From: Takakia lepidozioides
Lineage: Eukaryota; Streptophyta; Takakiopsida; Takakiales; Takakiaceae
Direction: 5' to 3'
Assembly: GCA_030704615.1 (NCBI GenBank)
Contig: CM060733.1
Coordinates: forward strand, 53,446,001 to 53,510,000
Length of the DNA: 64,000 nt
Below, one piece after another: positions 1 through 11,546 of this stretch. The notes beneath the pieces were generated by a model. The model did not search any database, had not been told where the DNA came from, and saw only the letters and a program-made list of their open reading frames with translations. The translations under genes were made by a program, and so were the position numbers. How positions within the stretch are numbered: the first letter of the stretch is position 1; each line of letters begins with the position of its first letter.

Positions 1-62
1 ACGAACTACTAACCTGGGTGAAATAAGTCTCCCGACAAGATGAACTAACAGTGGATGGATGA

Positions 63-323
63 GGTTACTTTATCATCCAGGGGCGAGCGGAGGAAACGGG
101 TTGCCGCGCTTCTGTCACTCTTTCTGGCCAGATATTTCCGGCAACTGCGGGCCCGGCTATTACGTATCTGTGGGCCGCCTTTGCTCCGGACATGCAGCCT
201 TCTCCTCCTCACATTGAGCCACAGATTGTGGAGCTTCAATTCACCGACCTCGAGCTCAGCGGTTGCGAGAAGGAGAGGATGGAGATGATGACAGCATCGG
301 ATGAACGTGCACTTGATTTGTAA
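63..323 (+). CDS. Unrecognised partial coding segment
   Basis: An 86-codon open frame runs from just after a stop at position 60 to a TAA at 321-323. Its composition looks like protein (…YFIIQGRAEETG…, …PHIEPQIVELQFTDLEL…), unlike the Arg/Leu-rich frames overlapping it. No methionine start lies near the beginning, so if real it is a last exon or a transposon fragment cut by the window edge. I do not recognise the family. Confidence 0.25.
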   Translation, partial: GYFIIQGRAEETGCRASVTLSGQIFPATAGPAITYLWAAFAPDMQPSPPHIEPQIVELQFTDLELSGCEKERMEMMTASDERALDL

Positions 324-1488
324 GCCCCTTGTAGAAATCGAATCATGTACTCGGTGTTATTACTATTTGCAGGCTTCAGAGTGCATGTAGGTCCTTGTAT
401 AACGGTCGAGTTCGTAGTGGAAACACCTTTGGTGAGCTCAAGCGATTGCGGTACATTACATACCAGCGCTTACTAGACGGAGCATGAAGAGTCGCGGTAT
501 TATATAGGTACTTTCGAAGAAGGCGTGTGTCGGGTGTCGAGTGTCGACAGATGGTGACCAAGAGAAGTAATTGGTATGCAAAACTTACTATGGTCCGGCT
601 CTTGAGGGCCGTTGCTTTTCATTCGAGAAAATCTTCACTGCGAAAAAAATCGCCAAGTCAGACAAATCTGTCCACAAAACGACGATTCAGCTGGCAGAAA
701 CTCTCACCCATGCTCAGACATCCAAGTAAATTTTGGCATATTGGGCTATATTTGGGTCTACTTGAGATCGTTCGATGTTGGGGAGTTTCACCACCGAACC
801 ACGCGTGCGGCCTCATTACGACGAGGCCACACAAAATTCTGAGGCGGAGGAGCTACCTCTTTAGGAACTGTCACTACCTCTAATTCGATTCTTCATTGCC
901 TCATGTAAATCTGCACATCTTGTAGTTACAGCATCATGCAGGCATCAGCCTGCCGATCTCAAATTGCAGAAATTTCGGAGACAGTTCATTGCTGCATTTG
1001 CCTACTCAGCTCTTCCAACTGCCAGAAATTATGAATTTCCACGGAAAGCAGTTTCAGTTTCGGCAATTTCGCTTGCTCCAACTTTCAACTCTAGACAACG
1101 GCTATAATAAGCTGTTGTGACCGAATTACCCTCCTTAGGTCAGTGGGCCCGAGGCTTTGAGATTCAAGGTATACTACAAATTCCGACTTATTATCCAGTT
1201 GACTCACCAATGTGGGCCCTTTGCGCCATGTTGCTCCTTTTTCTCAGAGGGCGATCGACGTCCATTTGTCTATCGGAATAACCAACCCATAGCCTCGCTC
1301 TCTTCCACTCAGCCAGCACGTGCACACCTGGCTCCCAGTTCTCAAATCTTCACTTGATTGCTGAAGCAAGCATCTCCCATTGGTGCTCCTGACCTTTCCA
1401 TGTCAGCAATCGTGTCCCCACAACCCTTGTCTTTCTTTTCTCACTCCTCAACTTGTCTCTCCAGCTACAGTCACCACTGCCCCCCACC
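324..1488. other. No gene recognised
   Basis: Overlapping frames of up to 118 codons occur on both strands, but none shows a recognisable motif and they compete with each other. I see no RNA gene or transposon end here. Confidence 0.4.
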
Positions 1489-1834
1489 AAATCTTTCAAC
1501 TTTTACAGGGTAGCTAGCATGGAGGTTGCAATTCTTCACTACAGAACAAACCGGGAAGAAGAAGACGCACACTGGCAATCCGAAAGCTCCCATACATGAT
1601 GCGTGCATTGGACTCTCACAGTGAAACCTCATCAGAGAAGAAAACATAATCCCCCTTCATCATATCTTTCAACTTTTACAGGGTAGCTAGCATGGAGGTT
1701 GCAATTCTTCACTACAGAACAAACCGGGAAGAAGAAGACGCACACTGGCAATCCGAAAGCTCCCATACACGATGCGTGCATTGGACTCTCACAGTGAAAC
1801 CTCATCAGAGAAGAAAACATAACCCACCCCCATC
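1489..1834 (+). repeat. Near-perfect 173-bp tandem duplication
   Basis: The block starting atctttcaacttttacaggg at 1489 recurs 173 bases later with very few differences (catacatgatg against catacacgatg), and the copies diverge only at the trailing end (about 1653 and 1826). Each copy contains an identical pyrimidine-AG stretch (cttttacag) followed by tagctagcatgg. The closeness of the copies implies a recent duplication. An 85-codon frame crosses the second copy but resembles nothing I know. Confidence 0.85.
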
Positions 1835-2770
1835 ATATACTCACTTCAAAGCCCCACAGAAACATTCATACATCAAATCCACTCCAAGAAACTTTCTGCT
1901 CCGATCAAAGCTCGATCAAAGCCAAAACAAGAGCGAGAAAAAAAGTTAGTAGATTGTGCGTCATCATGGGTTGTGAGTTTTCTTTTCTCCATCCTCCACT
2001 TTCTTGCAATCTCAGACTGTCTCTGCATGTAGGTATCTATTTGTTGGGGGCCCACAGGGTGAAGAAGCTTGCTTGGTTCGATGCAGCCTCTCACCACCAC
2101 TTTCAAGTTGCTACAACAAGTTGCAGATATGTGGTGGAAGGAACATCCGTGGTTTGTGTGGGAGAGGGCCCAGTGGCCCACCCTCCAATCATCTCTGCTG
2201 CACGGATCCCTGTGTCACCCTTGTGTGTGTGCTCCTCTTTGCTTATTATTTCTGCTGCCATTTCCCCTCAGACTCCGGAGTCAACTGAGTGTCCACACCA
2301 CTGTGTTGACATCCTTTCTTTCCCTTTCCTTTGCTTTCCTATTTTTATGTTGACATCACTGATTTTTGAAGAACTGATCCTCTTGAACTTGGGCCTCTTT
2401 TTCCATGATCTCCTAATATGATTTAAAAAGGGCCTTCTCTCTGTTAAAAAAAGAAACAAGGAAAGAAAAAGGGCCGCAAAAGCCAGCAATGTTTTGGACT
2501 AGTGTCATGTCCATGTGGAAAAAGCGGAATAATTTCATGTCCGGTTGCGACGGGCATTCTACAACAAACATTCGACATCTCTATGCGTGTAAAGTGGTGC
2601 TAAATGACTGACGTTGGAGCTACGGCAAATTGAATAAGGGGTCATTGGGCACTTGTGTGATCATAGGGCGAAAACTCGTTTGCTACTAGAAGAAGAAGCC
2701 TCCGCCCAAAGCCCCTAACTAAGAGCCACCCTTGCCGGCTAGTGCCCCCCTTTCGAGGTGGGCCCTATAA
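1835..2770. other. No gene recognised
   Basis: Several overlapping frames of 73-155 codons occur, rich in Cys, Leu and Ser from pyrimidine-rich sequence. They show no motif and no plausible splice structure. Confidence 0.4.
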
Positions 2771-2775
2771 GATTT

Positions 2776-2850
2776 GCTACTAAGTTTATTGGAGCACATT
2801 GTGCATTACTGAGGTGATCTTAGGTTCGATCCTTCACCATGTGATCCACA
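2776..2850 (+). repeat. tRNA-like SINE head (degenerate)
   Basis: The stretch has a pol III-like A box (ctaagtttattggagcac) followed about 35 bases later by a good B box (aggttcgatcctt). The spacing suits a tRNA-derived SINE. No cloverleaf folds cleanly, so it is not called as a tRNA. Confidence 0.4.
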
Positions 2851-2854
2851 AGAT

Positions 2855-3015
2855 TGAGGAGGTGTCGAGAACTGAGCAATAGAGATGAAGGGCTACTTTG
2901 GAAGGTGGACCCTGGACAACTTTGTGACACCAATTGGTGGGTTGAACCCACAACCACTTCCAAGGTGGTATATGCCTATTACCACTGGCATTATATCTAC
3001 ATGGAGTACTGCTTG
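2855..3015 (-). repeat. SINE-like element, copy 1
   Basis: Read on the reverse strand it has an A-box-like ccagtggtaataggca, then a B-box-like gtgggttcaacccac, then a body ending near the agtagcccttc segment. The same order of motifs, and the same body with 'gaaggt…agtagccctt', recurs on the forward strand near 53780. Two dispersed copies with pol III-type boxes support a SINE family. Ends and target duplications were not resolved. Confidence 0.5.
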
Positions 3016-3554
3016 GGGATGTCTATGAATTTGTGAGCATCCCAACTTCTCGCCCGCACATTTGGTGCCGTAAGCCAAGCATCATTCAACGAAAAATAGT
3101 GAGTGAAATGAGTACGGGAGTGGTAGTGAGTGTTCGTAACAAGAGTCCCGTGCTAGATTTAGATTTAGACCCGGATTTGAGGAGTGCGGCGCCACGTTCC
3201 TGGGCCCACACCAGAATGTTCAATCCCCCAAGGACTCTTGTAAACCCGTCACATCTTCTGCTTCTTCAATCCCCAAACACAATCTCCGGGCCCTCGGGAT
3301 GGTCCTCCGAGGTAGCGTGCACCACGCAAAGATAGCAAACAAGCTTATTAGTGCTAAACGCATCCCATCGTCACCCATCCGACTATAACAAGCGGGTAAA
3401 CCAGATTCACACACTATGTAGCTTTACCGACATGGTCAGCATCAAGTTTGTTTCAAAGGGACCCATGGTCATGCGGGATTCATGCTACTACAGGCCTTAA
3501 TAATAATAATAATAAGCGTGTGATCGGACGGTATGGTTCCACGCCAAATTCTTG

Positions 3555-3922
3555 GGCCGAAATACCCAAGAAAATTCATGTAACATGGTGCAACCCAAAA
3601 TTCAACATCAAACCATACCGCACGTGATTTTGTGATGGAATATTTATTTATAACATGTGACGCTGTAAGTCTGGGTGCGCTGGCCGTGCCTCTTCAATAA
3701 ACTTGGTGGGAGGTATGCTATGGTAGCGGATACTCACTGGATTCTCTCGAGCCGAAATATCCACAAAAATTCATGTAAGATGGTGCCGCCCACATGTAAG
3801 AAAATTCAACAACAACCGACACGACACTGCACATGATTGTTGATTAGTGCATAAGAACATGCGACGCTATAACTTAAGTGTGGGTGCACTGGCCGTGCCT
3901 CTTAAATAAACTTGGTAGGAGG
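3555..3922 (+). repeat. Diverged direct repeat, two copies about 195 bp apart
   Basis: Copy one (3555-3715) and copy two (3750-3922) share 'gccgaaata', 'aaaattcatgtaa', 'atggtgc', 'gcgctggccgtgcctctt' and 'aataaacttggt.ggaggt'. Divergence and small indels show it is older than the duplication at 1489. No coding frame is associated. Confidence 0.75.
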
Positions 3923-4374
3923 TTCCTTCCGATCCCTTTTTCCGAAAAATATGCACAATACGTATTCAACAACAACCTTATCCCACAAATACATTCCACA
4001 CCCAGATGCCTCCCATGCAAATAGATGCAGGGTCTACAAAAGTAAAGTGGGGGACCACAGGGACCACAGAGAGAAAGAGTGTGTGTGGCAGGGATGGTCC
4101 TCTGCTGGGCCTGCGGGACCACTGCCATGAATGACATGGCGCTACAGTGGGGCAGGGCAGGCGTTTGAGTGGGCGGGATGATGAGTCCATGGCTTCATCG
4201 TCTGCCCAGGCTCTGCCAAGTAGATTCAGACTTTGACTAGTGCCAGGGATGCCACGCTTGCTGAGCTCGGATTGCGAGCACAAAGCAGGCATTGGGTGGA
4301 GAAGATGGAGGCTTGAGCACCATTGGGTGGCTTGGAAGACGGAGAGAGGTCAAGCAGAGGTGGCATGGTGGTGA

Positions 4375-4953
4375 TTGGGCTTTTGGGTACCTTTGGGGAG
4401 GGGGGAATATTTGTGGGGAAACTGTAGTAAGCTTAGAAGTAGCCTGCCCCCCCTCCCTCGGACCTGTTTAGTCTCGGCCTCCAGGCTTGCTTTTCATACC
4501 TCTTCTTTCCCATTCCTTGGTCATGGAGGAGTGAAGGGAGCACCTTGGCCTGCTTCCTCCTCTTCTCTCTCTTCCCTCCCCTCTATCCTCCCCCGTCCCT
4601 TCTTGCCCTTCTCTCTGTCCCTTCCCCTCTCTTTTGGGGACAACCCAATTGCTTGCCAGCAAGGTTGTGGAGACATTTCGTTTCGGACAAGTTCTTCCTT
4701 CCCTTCCAGTTCTTAACTTGCTTGCCTCTCTTTCTCCCTTCCTCTTCTGAGAGAGATGCTTGATTTGAGTCTCCTACAGAGAACACCGTAGAATTGTCTT
4801 GCTCTCCTTTCTACTCTCCTTGTGGCAACTATCACTGTACTGAATTGCCCTCCTCTGCACTTTCGTGCAATTCTTATCCCTCCTCCCTTCAAACGTTTTC
4901 CGAATATTGGCAGTTATAGGGAGCCAGAGACATAGGGAGAGAGAATTCCGGCA
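4375..4953 (+). promoter_or_regulatory. Pyrimidine-rich 5' flank/leader of the 4954 gene
   Basis: Positions 4540-4770 are dominated by C/T runs (ccctccccctctatcctcccc-type sequence), as in many plant leaders. The sequence becomes mixed just before the ATG at 4954. No convincing TATA box was found. Assignment as leader rests only on position and composition. Confidence 0.35.
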
Positions 4954-6992
4954 ATGGCCATAGCCGCTGTGGCGTTGTCAGGGCTATGGCGGAAGCCAAC
5001 TTTTTCCGAGGGTGTTCTCTCTCCCGCTCAAGCTCCTGGAGGCTTTGAAGGCAGGCTACACCAGAATACCCACGCACAGCATACTGATTGTCCAGTCCAG
5101 CAGAATCCGCGCCGACCTGCTGGACAGATAGCTTCGGGGGATGCAGCGTCCCCCTGGCTAAAGCGACGAGGGAGGCGTCGAAGGGGTCCTAGGAAATGGC
5201 ATGAAAAGCGAGTGGACTCGGAATTCGATATGGTGATAGTGCCATCGGATGGCATCTCCATGTCAGGGTCAGATTCAGAGGACTCTGACTGGTCGGTGGG
5301 ATGGTTTGAGCCTCATCACTCGGATTTCACAGAGAATGAGCTGGAGGATAGTTTTGCGGTTCTTGTTCCATGCTATGGTTCTCCCTCCCCTCCGATTGCA
5401 GGGGCGCCACAGCGCTTCCCCTTCCAATCGGAGGAGCCCAAGGCACCTGTATGGGCGAACGTTCTTGCCAATCTCTCGAGGCAAACAAGTGAAGGTGTGA
5501 CGTTCTGTCCAGTTCCAGTGTTCACTCTCCATGGTGTATGCTTTCTTGCGTCTTACTCAAGTTCTCCTAGTTGTTCTTAGTTTAGTTGTAGCATCCGCTT
5601 GCTGTCCAATTTCCGTTCTTTCGACTGACTCAATTTTTCTGTGGCTGAGCTTGCAAGCGGCAGTAGAATTGTGCAATACTGCTAAATGTCTTATGCCTCT
5701 ATGGTGCCTCCTAGTCACAGTTGATCTCGTGCCAGAGAAAATACCGTGGTATGCTTTGAAGCTCCGAATAGTTTCAAACACAGTAGGCCTAAATCTTGTT
5801 GGAGGTGCAGTCTTGAGTTTAGGAAGGGGCGTATGCAAACTGGAAGGGTTTTCGTTCGTGAGGACGTCTGATGCATATAGAAGCATCTCCCTGCCGCCGT
5901 CGTTTGGTATGAATGTGGGTAGAAGTCCTGCAGTGAGCGTTGGTAGCTAGACAACATTCTTGAACTATGGGTCCTCACGCGCTACATTTGTGGTGTGGGA
6001 GCCATATGTATTCCGCCGGACCTATTGGCCCAATCTCTGCTGGGGGACAATCAGTACAAATTTGAAATGTTGCAAAGGAAGGCAAATGCCTGATATGCTT
6101 GTAAACTACTGATCTCTGTTCATTACTGCACTTGCTCATAGACATGACCTACAGTCAGGAAACAAAAGCTCGGACCCTAGACAGACATACTATTGTGATT
6201 CTTGTTATGTTTTTTGTGTTTTGACAAGGTTGAGATTACGGCTGCATGTGGTTTACACAATGAAAAGTTCGAGTGACAGAGCAAAGTTTTACCAGAACCT
6301 GGTTTTGCAATTCCAATAGAATCCTTCCAATCATGATTGTAGGACACAAGATGTGTGCTTTGTTGGCACACTTTCAGTTGTCCAAAGGAATGCAAGGTGT
6401 TAGGGGAACAATGTCACAGGTTGGCTCTTTCCTCAAGTGGATAGCCCACAGGGCCCTACACCAGTGGGTTCTACTTTTGTGCTACACTTCCCTTTCTGAG
6501 TAATTGAGCTAGCATTCAGCTCTTAGATCAGCTGTTTGTATGCCATTCAGTTCGTAAAAGGTTGTAAGAGTAGGGATTGTTGTGGATGGACATGCTCAGC
6601 TGTCCATCCAGCACCCCAGAAGTGTATAGGTTGTGGGCTATTGGCTGCTCTTAGTGTCACATTGTAGGTGGTGTTGTTTCCTACGACTTTCTGGGTAGCT
6701 TGCAGGAAAATTCTTTACTTCCTTCTGGTCGTCTGAATGGTTGCTGAATCAATTGGAAAGTTGACTGCTTTTCCACCCACTTTTTGATCTCTCACTCCTT
6801 TTTTTAGCTCGTTCCTCGTTCCTTTGCTTCTCCCATGGTGCAAACAGTTATAATGATTGTTCTTTCAAATCTGCGTCTTTCACGCAACTAACGACATGAT
6901 TTATGCTGAAGACCTGACTGACCTCTGAAATTTTGTTTTCCCTCTTCTCAGAGCACCAGCAGCATTTGGAACGGTGGCTGGCAGGTCTATGA
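4954..6992 (+). CDS. Small conserved plant protein of unknown function (two exons)
   Basis: Exon 1 is 4954-5494 and exon 2 is 6952-6992. The donor is gaag|gtgtga and the acceptor tcttctcag|ag, giving a 1,457-base intron. The splice keeps the frame: exon 1 ends …NLSRQTSE and exon 2 reads EHQQHLERWLAGL followed by TGA, for a total of 193 codons. Around residues 105-150 is an acidic Ser-rich core (SDSEDSDWSVGWFEPH) followed by DSFAVLVPCYG. From memory, a family of short plant proteins combines a DSDWSxGWxEPH motif, an FxVLVPCY motif and a C-terminal xxxWLAxL tail; no biochemical role is known to me. The N-terminus is less certain, since no upstream exon can be excluded. It is the best intact host gene in the left half of the window. 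Confidence 0.75.
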
Positions 6993-8197
6993 GGCTGGAG
7001 CTTGACTTGGACAACATATCTGGGAGCTGCTCAATGATGAAGAAAGAGGGAGGTGGGGGGGGGCCTGAGCTGAGCAGTCCCTTGAATCAATGTGAGGCCC
7101 TCCATTGTACATTGGCACCTGGACAGAAACAAAGTCCACTGAAAGAGGCAGAAGAGGTGAAGGAAGAGAAAGGGCAGAGTCACCATTAGGGGTTGTAGCT
7201 GGCCCTTTCTAGATGATAATTTTAAGTTGCAGGCTTTGGGGGGGGATTACAGAATTGCAGATTCAAGGCCCCATTGGCTTCGTCTGTGTAGACACGAAAT
7301 TGTAACTAGTTGAGTTATTAGTGAGCACAATGACCTGTGGCGCTAGCTTGTCAGCACGCACAGTTAGTGCTCAACTAGTCACTAATCTACTAACTATTGA
7401 CAGCTAGAGTCTGCTAAGTGACAGTGGAGTGTTTGGTATATAGAGGTTAACCATTCAGTTATAGACAGGCCCAAGGTGGTAGAAAATTGCCCCAGCTTCA
7501 TACCGAGTTGCCTTGATTTTAACATTGAGGTTTCTACACAGTAACTGCTTCAAGGTATCTTTCCTCTGGTGGCATGATTCGCTGCAAGAGAAAAGTGGGA
7601 AGACTGTTACTGTGTGCAGTTCAATGTGCAAATCAGAAGGGTCGATGCACTCGATTAGTGTGTTTGCTGATTCAGACTAGTTTTTTCCATTGAGTCTCAA
7701 TTTCAATGAATTTGCAGACTTGTGGTTCCATGGTGGGCAAGCTTGTGTGGGTTTTTAGTGTGGGTTGCTAGTGCACTTTCCACCGAAGATTGAAAACTGT
7801 ATATTATGACTTGCCATCTGTTTGGCACCAGAATCAAGTGTGTATATTACGAGCCACAAGTTGTGTCTTTGGTGTATCCTCTCTTCAACTTCTTGTGCAT
7901 TTGACTATTCTTGTCCACGACATCCGATATCTGCTGGTAGAAGTTGATTGGTCGATCCTTTGGTGCACTTTCTGGGTTCCACGAGGTTGTTAGATGCTAT
8001 CTCTGTTTTCCCGTCACTTGAACTTTGTTCTGGGGGTTCTCTAACTTGAAAAGACTAAGTTTCATTGGTGGCTCACTATATCAAATAAGCCAAGGCCAGA
8101 TTGCTGTCAGCTGTTTTGCAAGTAATCATGTTTACGGGTCTAGACTGACAACCTACAACCTGGTCTGGGAGGCTAGCGCCCATCAAGTACGCCCTGA
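6993..8197. other. 3' flank and intergenic DNA; no gene recognised
   Basis: Only short frames without motifs occur. Part of the first few hundred bases is probably the 3' untranslated region of the gene ending at 6992. The stretch 7320-7420 has scattered gctag/ctagtc words but no clear repeat unit. Confidence 0.4.
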
Positions 8198-8373
8198 AGC
8201 ATATATCATAACCATTGTTTGCAGGGAAAACAATGGTCCATAGGTACAATATCCGTATGACCCTCCCCCGAAACTCCTGTCACCCTCAGGATATATCATA
8301 TCCATTATTTGCATGGAATGGTCCATAGGTGAATATCTGTGTGCCTCTCCTTTGAAACTCCTGTCACCCTCAC
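8198..8373 (+). repeat. Two-copy tandem repeat of about 90 bp
   Basis: Two consecutive units share 'atatcat.accatt.tttgca', 'aatggtccatagg', 'aatatc.gt' and 'gaaactcctgtcaccctca'. The second copy has lost a few bases near gaaaac. It is non-coding. Confidence 0.7.
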
Positions 8374-9599
8374 GCCTGCAACCCTCCATCTGTTTACTGG
8401 ATGGAACTCCAGTGCACTGGCCTCAGACTCATTTGACATGGGAAGAGAGGGTCTTCCATCACTTAGTCTTCAATGCAAATTGACATTCAGCACGGTTGCA
8501 ACTCTATCAGTAGTGCTCCAGTGTCTGCACTGGCCTTTGTTGGATGCCTTAGCTGTGTCAGCTCTTATATAAAAGGGCACAATTCGACATCCAATATAGA
8601 ATCCCTCTTCAGAACAGGGTCTATGAAATTGAATGGCTTTGGAGTCTGAAGTGTTTGCTTAGAGTCTCCAACCTTCAGTCGAACTAGAATATAGAGGGAG
8701 GGCTTAAAAGTTTCAGGCTTACTTTGGTGGGCTCTACCTACATGCAGCCCCCAAATTGGAATTATAACCATGAGTATGTAAGTTAACCCTTAATTTTTGG
8801 AAAACCGCAAAAACCTACAGCCGCAGAAAGGTGAATAATGTCTTTGAAATTCAGATCCATGAAATAGTGACTGTATTAAAGGTAGCTCACCTTGGTAATC
8901 TGCCACCTCAAAAAATAACAGAAGTTTGAACCAGCCGAGTTGAGATATTATAACAATTGATCAGTGGAGGACAAGTAAAGTTCTCTACAGTTTTTGGGGT
9001 CAGAACTTCTGATGGTCTTATCAATTTTCCTGAAGTACAAAGTCTTAACCCTTAAAGGACGAGCTATTTTTTGGTCGGCCCACTAAAAAAGGGTGCATGA
9101 TAGATAATTTTGAAAAATGGGGCCTTGGGATCATTGACCCTGCTTCGCAGATAACCGCCTTGTTCAGCCCTCCTTGAGGTGGATTGTGCAGGGCAAAGGC
9201 CACTCGACTCCAGTAGGGTCTAGGCCTTGGAGATCAAGTTGGAATGCGTGTAACCTTCTTAGGCCATCCCTCACGTAGAAGATGTCGTCCAGCTTTGAAG
9301 AAGCTATATGCCAGCCCATCTTTGGCAACTATAACATTGATTCAAATCTGTTGTTGCCCCTGGTCCTTAAATGGGCAGCATAGCTATGGCGTGAGCCTAG
9401 CCCCGTGAGCCTGTGAGCTGGGCTCACGCTTTGCCCACTAAGCGTGAGCACAGGGTGGTGAAGCAGGAGACGGAGACCCTATAGCCGAAGGAAAGATAAG
9501 GAGGGCCTATTATCGTGAGAAAATGACTAGTAGGAGCATAAACAAATACAAAAAAACCATGTAATGTGCATATGTAGACTGCCTTTCCAATTCGGATCC
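8374..9599. other. No gene recognised
   Basis: AT-rich intergenic sequence with frames of up to 77 codons and no motif. Positions 9385-9460 carry repeated gtgagc/gctcac words like those at the ends of the element at 23056-25216 and in the repeats at 32150. Confidence 0.4.
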
Positions 9600-9835
9600 C
9601 CCGATCTGGTCATTAATTCATTTGTATCAGAACCCTTCCCTCCGACCCGTCACCTAAGAAAATTGCGATATCTTATCTGCTATATCGCACAATGTCGTCG
9701 GTGATAGCAACATACAAGTCACGACCTGATTTCTTAGATTGTTGGAACCATGCATTGTGAACTGTTTTTGTCAAAATTTCATAATGACATATCTACAACG
9801 TCCTCAAGGAACATGTCCTGCAACACAAAGACGGC
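9600..9835 (-). pseudogene. MULE transposase fragment (homologous to the 34.1 kb exon)
   Basis: Read on the reverse strand this stretch aligns with the start of the third coding block of the MULE-type gene at 34.0-34.2 kb. Shared words include 'aacatgtcct/ctg', 'ttgtgaactgt' against 'ttgtgcacagt', 'aaccatgcattgtg' and 'acatacaa.tc.cgacct'. The encoded peptides match (VHNAWxQQSxKxGRDLYVAxTDD). Stops break the frame. It is an old fragment from the same transposon family, next to the Helentron. Confidence 0.7.
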
Positions 9836-9904
9836 ACAAAGACGATCATGACATTATTCTGTGTTGTAGACAACATCACACTATCATAAAAGGTAGGGAA
9901 AATA

Positions 9905-9926
9905 TCATGATCGTTAACGATCGTGA
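9905..9926. repeat. Near-perfect palindrome, ATCGTTAACGAT core
   Basis: A 22-base palindrome with one arm mismatch is centred on GTTAAC. A related word (gagcgttgacgat) lies about 70 bases on, and a near relative with the same flanking 'catttgc' is at 26699. It sits about 210 bases beyond the endonuclease remnant, so it might be the terminal hairpin of the Helentron; that is inference. Confidence 0.65.
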
Positions 9927-10139
9927 CATTTGCCTCCATCTCGAGCCTATATATATATATGTGAATGTTCGATATGTGAATGTCATGAGCGTTGACGATA
10001 ACTAGCTATATACAATAAGCAGCTCCGCCACGAGAGGCTCTATCCTAAAATTGTGTCTTATGTAAAATCTTACAAAAAAAAAGTGTGTGAAATCCTACAA
10101 AGAAAAAGAGTAGTCGTCATTGTTAAGATTGATCATGTC

Positions 10140-10792
10140 TAGATAAATAAAGATGTTAACGGTTCAATGATATATATCGGAAGTGTGTTTGGTAGTTTGA
10201 ATGCAATATAAATTGGTTTGTGGAAATCTGGCCAATATGTTTCTGTCACATCAGATTCACATTCATTTCCAGGGACATTTGCCTATATATGGTCTAGTTG
10301 AGATCCGACTTTTGTGGTGCTTCCACTAAAGTGCGACTTTAATTTGAATTTATCCATGAAATCCAACAGTTGTTGTTTGTTTTTTGCATGGTTATTGTCT
10401 TCTAAAATGTCAACATTAAAATCCCCCAAAATGATAATTGGACAATATTTGGGCAAATTTTGTATTAGAGCTTCAAGTTTGTTTAGGAACGTAGAAACTG
10501 TGCATGAATGAGCTCTATAAACACATACAATATGTTTTGCTTTTCGTGTATTGGTATTGAATGTGGCTGCTATGAATTCTGAGCCATTACTAGTTGTTGT
10601 ATTGAAAAAGTTTAAGTTCATATGTATGTCATACATCATCATTAACCCATGACCGTCATGGATTGAAACATATGAATACTTGGATGAATCTATGAATTTG
10701 TGCACATCGGTTGAGGAGTGGTGTATTCTTGTTTCCATAAGACATAAGATGTGAGACATTTGGAGGTTATGATCATTGGTTAATGTCTTCAT
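10140..10792 (-). pseudogene. Helentron endonuclease (APE/EEP-type) remnant
   Basis: The 169-codon frame has ILCLMETRI near its start, IIILGDFNVDI in the centre and GSQLDHI at its end. These match the Glu-bearing LxETK-like motif, the GDFN motif and the SxLDHI motif of exonuclease-endonuclease-phosphatase nucleases. A stop follows DHI at 10283, and one frame over the family-like continuation (ANVPGNEC…YWPDFHKPIYIAF) goes on to about 10140, so it is broken near its end. In Helentrons this domain follows the helicase, as it does here. Confidence 0.75.
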
Positions 10793-11541
10793 AATGTTGT
10801 CGTAAAGAAGTTGTATCTAAGGCTTGTATAATTACAGGAGAATGATGCAAAGTTTTTAATTGAGGAATATATGGTTTCCAAGTTGCAGTTGTTTTTAATC
10901 TTTTCATTTCTGTATGTACCATTGGATCCACATAGAAGTTTTCATGTTGGAGAGGAGCCAACAAAAACAGTTTTTCTTTTGTTCGAATGCGAGATAAAGT
11001 TGTATATGTTAGACCATGTTTTCTGACATTGGTAGGATCAAAGACTAGTTCATCCAGTGACAATCCTTGCGAGCGATGGATTGTTCTTGCTGCTGCAAGT
11101 TGAATTGGAAACTGTATTCTTATAATGGTATGTGATTGCGTTTTACCGACTATTATATCTTTGATAATAGATTCAATTGGTACCCAGCCTTAACCTAGAC
11201 CTTCTGGATTGAAACTTTAGCGGCTTTGAAGTTTGCAAAAAAAGTTTGAAATATTGGTCGAAAAATCACCGGATTTGTGGAGCAACTCCCATTGTGCTAT
11301 TTGTTGATATAAAAAACTTCCAGAAATTAGTCGAGGATGGCCATAAAATAATGTTGGAAACTTTAGTTCTTCCGAGTGCTTGTCTTTAAATAAACCTAAG
11401 GGATGAAAATTTTGACTTGGAGCAACAGAATATACATCATTTTTGGAGCGTCTAAAAAATTATGTATCATGAAGTCGGTTGGTGTACAATTTCTTCATCG
11501 TTGTCAGAATCGGAATTATCAGATGTTGAACTATGAGTTTG
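10773..11541 (-). pseudogene. Helentron pre-Rep segment joined to the Pif1 helicase end
   Basis: From 11541 leftwards the frames read …FHPLGLFKDKHSEELKFPTL… and …QQIAQWELLHKSG…, the block normally just before the Helitron Rep domain. After about 11200 the sequence becomes …QLAAARTIHRSQGLSLDELVF… and then KHGLTYTTLSRIRTKEKL, the last conserved motifs of Pif1/Helitron helicases. The hundreds of residues expected between them (Rep HUH motif, Walker A and B) are absent. Several stops and shifts occur. This locates a large internal deletion to about 11190-11230. Confidence 0.7.
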
Positions 11542-11546
11542 AGATT

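Noticed and set aside
2004-2489. Cys-rich frames in three phases, possibly a secreted peptide
   Set aside because: Three overlapping frames compete, with no signal peptide in a good context and no cysteine spacing pattern.
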